Origin: a virus
IMG/VR virus record: IMGVR_UViG_3300042566_000075
Span: 1 to 61,397 of that record
DNA length: 61,397 nt
Direction: 5' to 3' (one strand)
The number at the start of each line of letters is the position of its first letter. The first letter of the stretch is position 1. The position numbers and the translations under genes are program-made. Positions 56,461 through 61,397 of this stretch are shown one piece after another. The notes under the pieces were generated by a model. The model was not told the origin of the DNA, did no database searches, and worked only from the letters and a program-made list of their open reading frames with translations.

Positions 56461-58277
56461 TGACGATACTGACAATCGACTTCGAGACCTATTACGACCG
56501 GACCTACTCGCTCTCCAAGGTAACAACGGAGGAGTATATCCGTGATGAGTTGTTTGAGGTTATCGGCGTATCAGTAAAGACAGACGATGGACCAGCGCAA
56601 TGGTTCTCCGGCCCGAAGGAAGCTACAAAGAAGTGGCTTTCGCAATTTGCGTGGGACGAGGCGACCGCCGTAGCGCACAACGCTGTGTTCGACATGGCTA
56701 TTCTTAACTGGATATTCAACATCCGACCCAAGCGCATAGTGGATACGCTGTCTATGGCCCGTGCCAAACATGGCACATCTGTGGGTGGCAGCCTAAAAGC
56801 TTTAGCCGAGCATTATAAGCTAGGGGTGAAGGGCAACGAGGTCATAAACGCCCTTGGTAAAGGCCGACTGGACTTCACGTCAGACGAGCTATCCCGTTAT
56901 GCAGAGTATTGTGTGAACGACACGGAGCTTACCTATAAGCTTTTCGAGTGCCTTGCGGTGGACTTCCCTGTGACTGAACTGCGGCTCATAGACTTGACGC
57001 TACGCATGTTCACTGAACCCACGTTAGGGGTAGCTTACTACCCACTGGTCGAGCATCTTAGTAGGGTGCGTGAAGCCAAAGTACAGCTGATGGAGCAGAT
57101 AAACGCTGACCGCGAACAGTTGATGAGCAATCCAAAGTTTGCAGAAATATTGACCGAACTAGGTGTAGCGCCACCGATGAAGATTAGCCCCGCTACAGGT
57201 AAAGAAACCTATGCCTTTGCTAAGAGTGACGAGGAGTTCAAGGCTCTACTTGAGCATGAAGACCCACGAGTTCAGGCGCTTGTTGCTGCGCGGCTAGGTG
57301 TAAAGTCTACGCTGGAAGAGACAAGGACCGAACGGTTCATGGGCATCTCGACACGGGGGCCGCTACCCATCCCCCTGCGCTACTATGCAGCACACACTGG
57401 ACGCTGGGGTGGGGACGATAAGGTGAACATGCAGAACCTGCCCCGCAGCTCGCCCCTCAAAGACTGCATCTACGCACCTCCAAACCACCTGCTTGTTGAT
57501 AGCGACTCCTCGCAGATTGAAGCGCGTACACTTGCGTGGTTGGCAGGGCAGAACGACCTTGTTGACGCCTTCGAAAAAGGCGAGGACGTTTATAAGATTA
57601 TGGCCTCCTCCATATATGGCGTTGACCGCGAGGCTGTGACCAAGGACCAGCGGTTCGTAGGTAAGACAACCATTCTTGGTGCAGGGTACGGCATGGGGCC
57701 TAAAAAGTTCCGCATCCAGCTTAAGGCAATGGGTGTGGACCTACCGCAAAGTGAATGCGACCGCATCATCAGAGTTTATCGGGAGACTTACCCTAAAATC
57801 CCAGAGTTATGGCGTGAGGCTGGCGAGGCGCTCGACGCCATTGCTAACAACCAGACAGCCCCACTTGGGCTTGACGGAGTTGTGCAGGTTGAAGGGTACA
57901 AAGGCATCCGGCTACCCAACGGACTACACCTCAAGTACCCGAACCTTCGGTGGGTGTTTACCGATGGTAAGCAAGAGATGGTTTACGACCAGAAGAGGGG
58001 CAAAGCGCTAATACCTAACCGCATATACGGTGGGAAGCTCATCGAGAACGTGTGTCAGGCTCTCGCCCGTATCGTGATTGGCGAACAGATGTTGATGATT
58101 GCGCGTAAGTATCGTGTGGTCATGACGGTGCACGACGCTGTGGGCTGTATTGTCCCGACAGCAGAAGCAGAACGCGCTCAGGAGTTCGTAGAAATCTGCA
58201 TGCGCATACGCCCTAAGTGGGCACTGGGATTACCCTTGAATTGCGAGAGTAAGATAGGAGAAACGTATGGAGATTAA
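56460..58277 (+). CDS. polA: Family A DNA polymerase with proofreading domain
   Basis: A 605-residue replicative polymerase. The 3'-5' exonuclease domain has DFET (7-10), HNAVFD near 76 and YCVNDTELT near 150. The polymerase domain has AHTGRWGGDDKVNMQNL, motif A DSDSSQIEAR near 347, motif B from Arg398 and Lys402 with Leu406 at the position of E. coli Pol I Phe762, and motif C VHDAVG (His558, Asp559, Ala560; Ala replaces the usual Glu). It lacks the 5'-3' nuclease domain. It starts with coupling to the gene before it. Confidence 0.93.
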   Translation: MTILTIDFETYYDRTYSLSKVTTEEYIRDELFEVIGVSVKTDDGPAQWFSGPKEATKKWLSQFAWDEATAVAHNAVFDMAILNWIFNIRPKRIVDTLSMARAKHGTSVGGSLKALAEHYKLGVKGNEVINALGKGRLDFTSDELSRYAEYCVNDTELTYKLFECLAVDFPVTELRLIDLTLRMFTEPTLGVAYYPLVEHLSRVREAKVQLMEQINADREQLMSNPKFAEILTELGVAPPMKISPATGKETYAFAKSDEEFKALLEHEDPRVQALVAARLGVKSTLEETRTERFMGISTRGPLPIPLRYYAAHTGRWGGDDKVNMQNLPRSSPLKDCIYAPPNHLLVDSDSSQIEARTLAWLAGQNDLVDAFEKGEDVYKIMASSIYGVDREAVTKDQRFVGKTTILGAGYGMGPKKFRIQLKAMGVDLPQSECDRIIRVYRETYPKIPELWREAGEALDAIANNQTAPLGLDGVVQVEGYKGIRLPNGLHLKYPNLRWVFTDGKQEMVYDQKRGKALIPNRIYGGKLIENVCQALARIVIGEQMLMIARKYRVVMTVHDAVGCIVPTAEAERAQEFVEICMRIRPKWALGLPLNCESKIGETYGD

Positions 58278-58551
58278 AGGTATAAAAGGATACCGCGACA
58301 TGCACATGACGCCCAGCGCTGTGCCATCCGCTGAAGACTACCAAGAATGGTTAGACAGGCCGACAAACCGTAGGCGACCAAAGTTTGGCATTACACACCA
58401 AAAGGAAATGACTGGGGTTAAGTTACGCAGGGCGGCAATCATGCGTAAGCAAGGTGAAAGCTGGCAAGACTGTGCCAACGCTGTTGGGTTGTCTTCCGGT
58501 AGCAGCGTCAGGGCGTACTTCGAGTTTATGCCTCAACATTTACAACCGTAG
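58267..58551 (+). CDS. Small HTH-like protein
   Basis: A 94-residue protein overlapping the end of polA. The C-terminal half RRAAIMRKQGESWQDCANAV, then GLSSGSSVRAYF is a helix-turn-helix pattern. The N-terminus is basic (RPTNRRRPKFG). Likely DNA-binding. Confidence 0.6.
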   Translation: MEIKGIKGYRDMHMTPSAVPSAEDYQEWLDRPTNRRRPKFGITHQKEMTGVKLRRAAIMRKQGESWQDCANAVGLSSGSSVRAYFEFMPQHLQP

Positions 58552-58569
58552 GAAAGAAGGAGAATAGAA

Positions 58570-58758
58570 ATGGACCAGTTAGTAGCATTGATAACAATAG
58601 CAGCAATATTTGTACTGGTTTATGCCAGTTATCAGCTTGGTAAGGGGAGCGCGAACGGCGAGATACTCACCATCAAACGTGAGAACGAGCGGCTGAACAA
58701 GGAATTACACAGGCTGACTGACCGCGACGAGCGTGGTCGGTTTAAAAGGAGTAAGTAG
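58570..58758 (+). CDS. Small membrane-anchored protein
   Basis: A 62-residue protein; ATG 6 nt after AAGGAG. One N-terminal membrane segment (LVALITIAAIFVLVYASYQL) is followed by a charged helix (RENERLNKELHRLTDRDE). Possibly an anchor or lysis accessory. Confidence 0.6.
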   Translation: MDQLVALITIAAIFVLVYASYQLGKGSANGEILTIKRENERLNKELHRLTDRDERGRFKRSK

Positions 58759-58931
58759 TGCCAATAGTAAAACGGTCTAGACGAACATGGACGCCAGATA
58801 TGGATGCCGAATTGCTAAAGTATTACGAGCATGGCCTGAGGGCGGCGTACATAGCCGAACGAATGGGGCTTACGATTGCCTCCGTAGAGGGCCGCTACCA
58901 CAAACTAAAGAGAGCGAAAGCAAATGACTGA
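58758..58931 (+). CDS. GcrA-like helix-turn-helix protein
   Basis: A 57-residue protein starting at GTG 58758, 7 nt after AGGAG. RTWTPDMDAELLKYYEHGLR and AAYIAERMGLTIASVEGRYH resemble the GcrA/SANT-type HTH of alphaproteobacterial regulators and phages. It may modulate host or phage transcription. The start overlaps the previous stop. Confidence 0.65.
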   Translation: MPIVKRSRRTWTPDMDAELLKYYEHGLRAAYIAERMGLTIASVEGRYHKLKRAKAND

Positions 58932-59685
58932 AGAGAAACGACCAAGCATTATGATTGCCACCCCGATGTACGGTGGCATGTGCACAGGACACTATGTGCA
59001 GGGCCTGCTTATGACCATGGCTAAGATGCGTGAGATTGGTGTTAATATAGCGTGGTGTCAGATTATGAACGAGAGCCTTATCACACGGGCACGTAACGAA
59101 CTGGCACGAGTATTCCTTGAGAGTGACCATGACTACCTGATGTTCATCGACGCTGACATTGGCTTTGACCAAGAGGCCATCGCGCACTTGCTGCTGGCCG
59201 ACAAGGATATCGTATGCGGTATCTACCCTAAGAAAGAAGTGAACTGGGATAGCGTGGAACGCGCTGCCAGCCTTGAAATCACCTCTAACCTTAAGGACTA
59301 TGCCGGAGCCTTTGTGTTCAACATGGTCGGGGGTGAAGACGTGCACAGCGACGAGACAGGCTGCATTGAAGTCCGCCATGGTGGCACAGGCTTCATGCTA
59401 ATCAAGCGGGGTGTGTTCGAGCATCTTATGCCCCACGTGCCGACTTATCGTACATCGTCGTTCCAAGACCCAGTGACCGGCGAGTATGACAAACCTTTGA
59501 CCCATGAGTTCTTCGCTACGTCAATCGACGAGAGCGGGGCACTGCTGTCGGAGGATTACCATTTTTGTGAACTGTGGCGCACCCACGGTGGCAAAATACA
59601 CGCCCATCCGTTCATCCAGTTGTACCATGTAGGCACATATGTGTTTGGTGGTGACATCCTAAAGAGCGGTGGCAATCTTAAATAA
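58924..59685 (+). CDS. Glycosyltransferase-like protein, GT-A fold (early copy)
   Basis: A 253-residue protein. PSIMIATPMYGGMCTGHYVQ, ITRARNELARVFLESDHDYL, FIDADIGFDQEAI (DxD), HGGTGFMLIKRGVFEHL and SEDYHFCELWRTHGGKIHA form a GT2-like transferase. It is paralogous to the late copy at 34555. An early transferase could modify phage DNA or host polysaccharide; no base-modification enzyme is seen nearby. Confidence 0.75.
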   Translation: MTEEKRPSIMIATPMYGGMCTGHYVQGLLMTMAKMREIGVNIAWCQIMNESLITRARNELARVFLESDHDYLMFIDADIGFDQEAIAHLLLADKDIVCGIYPKKEVNWDSVERAASLEITSNLKDYAGAFVFNMVGGEDVHSDETGCIEVRHGGTGFMLIKRGVFEHLMPHVPTYRTSSFQDPVTGEYDKPLTHEFFATSIDESGALLSEDYHFCELWRTHGGKIHAHPFIQLYHVGTYVFGGDILKSGGNLK

Positions 59686-59697
59686 GGAGCAAATGAA

Positions 59698-60231
59698 ATG
59701 AGTACGAGAAAGAAAGTCATAGGAGACAACGTTATAAAGTTGTTGAAAAAGGGTTACTCGCCCAAGGAAGTCACCGAGCGTATAGCGGTAAGCTACAACT
59801 ACGTATGGAAACTGAAGAAGGGTTTGGAGAAAGCGGCGCAGGAAGCATTCTCGTCTGAGGAAGTAGGTCTCTCCGAGGAGGCGCTTATTGAAGTGGCACT
59901 CGCAGCCTCGCAAGGTAAGGGTAAGCCTATGCCCACACCGAAACCCGAACCGGAAGTCAGTGGAGTGGGTAAGGTGCTAGACGCAAGGGCGGAACAGTAC
60001 GGTTCGTTCATGCAGTCTGCGGATACGGTTGTCAGAATTAAGAGCATCATGCACAATGCGGTAGCTCGTAACGAAGTGCACCTGTACCCCGACCAGCTAC
60101 AGGCGTTGGATATGATTGCGACTAAGATAAGCCGTATCGTACATGGCAACCCAAACCACCTAGATAGCTGGATTGATATAGCTGGCTATGCTATGTTAGT
60201 AGCTGACCGTATCCAAGGGAAAATCAGATAG
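59698..60231 (+). CDS. HTH plus DUF6378-like protein
   Basis: A 177-residue protein; ATG 8 nt after AAGGAG. The N-terminus GYSPKEVTERIAVSYNYVWK is an HTH. The C-terminus VLDARAEQYGSFMQSADTVV and MIATKISRIVHGNPNHLDSW matches DUF6378, known from phages and typically of unknown function. A regulator fused to this domain is unusual enough to note. Confidence 0.7.
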   Translation: MSTRKKVIGDNVIKLLKKGYSPKEVTERIAVSYNYVWKLKKGLEKAAQEAFSSEEVGLSEEALIEVALAASQGKGKPMPTPKPEPEVSGVGKVLDARAEQYGSFMQSADTVVRIKSIMHNAVARNEVHLYPDQLQALDMIATKISRIVHGNPNHLDSWIDIAGYAMLVADRIQGKIR

Positions 60232-60232
60232 C

Positions 60233-60904
60233 ATGACAGCGTGGTCCTATAGCAGCATCAAGACCTTCGACCAGTGTCCGAAGAAGTACTTCCACCTCAA
60301 AGTGGTTAAGGACGTTAAGGATGAGCCGGGGGAAGCTGCTGACTATGGGACCGCCGTCCATGAAGCGGCAGAGCATTACGTCAAACACGGAATACCAATT
60401 CCGAACAAGTTTGCGTACATGAAGCCCATCGTAGAGTCGCTTGCGGAAATCAAAGGTGATAAGCACACAGAGTTAAAGCTCGGTGTCAGGAAGACGGATA
60501 CTGGCTACGAACCCTGCGGCTTCTTCGATAAGGATGTTTGGTGGAGGGGTATCGTTGACCTTGTTATCATCAACGGCGACAAGGCCCACATGGTTGACTA
60601 CAAAACCGGAAAGAACACCAAGTACGCAGACCCCAAGCAGCTTGACCTGATGGCTGGCGCGTTGTTCGTGCACTACCCAGAGCTTAAGACGGTTAAGTCT
60701 GCTCTAGCATATGTAGTAAGCAGTGAGTTTATACCAAAGGTTCACGTTGCTGAGCAGCGTGATGAATATCTAGCGACTTTCCGCGACGAGTTGGATAGAC
60801 TAGAACACGCCGAACTAAGTGGGGTCTGGAACCCCAAAAGTGGCCCTTTATGTGGCTGGTGCCCTGTGGTAGAATGCGAGCACCACCGCCCGAGGAGACG
60901 ATGA
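60233..60904 (+). CDS. RecB/Cas4-like nuclease with Fe-S cysteines
   Basis: A 223-residue PD-(D/E)xK nuclease. YSSIKTFDQCPKKYFHLK is motif I of RecB-type enzymes. VDLVIINGDKAHMVDYKTGK holds the catalytic Asp, Asp-x-Lys. Cys15, Cys207, Cys210 and Cys215 are spaced as in the Cas4/AddB iron-sulphur cluster. It likely acts as a DNA exonuclease for recombination or host DNA breakdown. Confidence 0.87.
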   Translation: MTAWSYSSIKTFDQCPKKYFHLKVVKDVKDEPGEAADYGTAVHEAAEHYVKHGIPIPNKFAYMKPIVESLAEIKGDKHTELKLGVRKTDTGYEPCGFFDKDVWWRGIVDLVIINGDKAHMVDYKTGKNTKYADPKQLDLMAGALFVHYPELKTVKSALAYVVSSEFIPKVHVAEQRDEYLATFRDELDRLEHAELSGVWNPKSGPLCGWCPVVECEHHRPRRR

Positions 60905-61188
60905 TGGCACGAGATTACAAACGCGAGTACGAGACGTACCAAGGCACTGAGCAGCAGAAGAAGAACCGTGCTTCTCGCAATGCAGCCCGTGCCAAGATGA
61001 TGAAGGCTGGCAAAGTCAGCAAGGGTGACGGGAAAGACGTTGCCCACGTAAAAGCATTTGACAAAGGCGGCAACAACAAGACAGGGCTGCGCGTTGAGAA
61101 CAAGTCGGCCAACCGCTCGTTCAAGCGGGACAGCAAGAAGAACCTAGTGTCTGAAACCAGTGCACGGGAACGCAAACGTAAGAAGTGA
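60904..61188 (+). CDS. HNH-like small protein
   Basis: A 94-residue basic protein. I use the second ATG (60904), which overlaps the upstream TGA and is 6 nt after GAGGAG. KDVAHVKAFDKGGNNKTGLR and KSANRSFKRD resemble the DVDH-x-GG-N-NRS pattern of phage HNH endonucleases, but the Asp before His is Ala. The His and Asn positions remain, so activity is uncertain. Confidence 0.55.
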   Translation: MARDYKREYETYQGTEQQKKNRASRNAARAKMMKAGKVSKGDGKDVAHVKAFDKGGNNKTGLRVENKSANRSFKRDSKKNLVSETSARERKRKK

Positions 61189-61212
61189 CTTTATTAAGGT
61201 GGAAATACACCC

Positions 61213-61397
61213 ATGCAAATCGTTGATAATCGTGCATTGGTCCTGACGACCAGTGACCCAAGCCTAATAACTAAGAGCATACCTAAAAGCGTAATCATCG
61301 AAACCGGCGAAGTGGCCGTCAAGTGGGGGCTAAAAGAAGCCCAGACGCTGGCGTCCCTTGGCTTTGCCGATGTCCCATCACCTATTAAGCGCGACTA
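61213..61397 (+). CDS. SNF2-like helicase, 5' part (continues at 1)
   Basis: ATG 61213 follows AAGGTGG and opens the frame that continues in phase into position 1 when the ends are joined. The unique N-terminal 33 residues include QIVDNRALVLTTSDPSLITK. Positions 61271-61397 duplicate 1-127. Confidence 0.9.
   Translation, partial: MQIVDNRALVLTTSDPSLITKSIPKSVIIETGEVAVKWGLKEAQTLASLGFADVPSPIKRD
61271..61397. repeat. Contig-end direct repeat, right copy
   Basis: Identical to 1-127. Confidence 0.97.

Noticed and set aside
1-61397. tRNA genes, integrase, reverse transcriptase or diversity-generating repeats
   Set aside because: I looked for cloverleaf-like sequences, tyrosine/serine recombinase motifs and YxDD motifs and found none.

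Overview
The window is one complete tailed-phage genome (Caudoviricetes) with a P22-like, probably short-tailed virion. Bases 1-127 are repeated exactly at 61271-61397, so the contig is closed and the non-redundant genome is 61,270 bp. An overlap of exactly 127 bp is what a k=127 assembler leaves on a circular contig, so it marks a circular or circularly permuted molecule and need not be a physical terminal repeat. The helicase gene crosses this junction. I see no integrase, lysogeny module or tRNA gene. A GH19-type endolysin, a spanin-like lipoprotein and sigma70-type promoters point to a Gram-negative host. Several small virion proteins belong to families I know mainly from uncultured aquatic phages.

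There are two opposed transcription blocks. The plus-strand block runs from about 45.6 kb, over the contig junction, to 6.2 kb and holds the early and replication genes. In order these are small early genes, a MoxR-type AAA+ ATPase with a VWA-metallopeptidase partner and a DUF3150-like protein, many small DNA-binding proteins, a VRR-NUC nuclease, family A DNA polymerase, a glycosyltransferase, a RecB/Cas4-like nuclease, an HNH-like protein, an SNF2-type helicase, a candidate ssDNA-binding protein and a primase-helicase. It ends at a strong terminator at 6256-6293.

The minus-strand block (45.2 down to 6.3 kb) is the late module. In transcription order it has small and large terminase, portal, GroES-like co-chaperonin, scaffold, capsid, a second glycosyltransferase and many small basic or zinc-ribbon proteins. 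It continues with head-tail adaptors, a fibre cassette that includes a seven-bladed propeller fibre and two tail-assembly chaperones, lysis genes (endolysin plus membrane proteins), a tail hub protein and four large ejection-type proteins that end in a 2075-residue polyprotein.

The most unusual part is 45.4-55.4 kb. A 13-bp palindrome, CTAAC-N3-GTTAG, occurs 17 times with both four-base cores intact (TAAC-N3-GTTA) plus twice with one mismatch. It lies in leaders, beside promoters, before terminators and inside coding sequences, and I found no copy elsewhere in the genome. Two promoters share a 19-bp upstream block and are each flanked on both sides by this palindrome. Between them and the divergent regulatory region lies about 750 bp of non-coding DNA. 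It holds 18 GTAAG/CTTAC pentamers, mostly inverted around an AT-rich core, and looks like a replication origin. The divergent region itself carries repeated G-runs and a strong G-quadruplex motif. Together these look like a phage-wide regulatory circuit of the stoperator type, but with palindromic sites.
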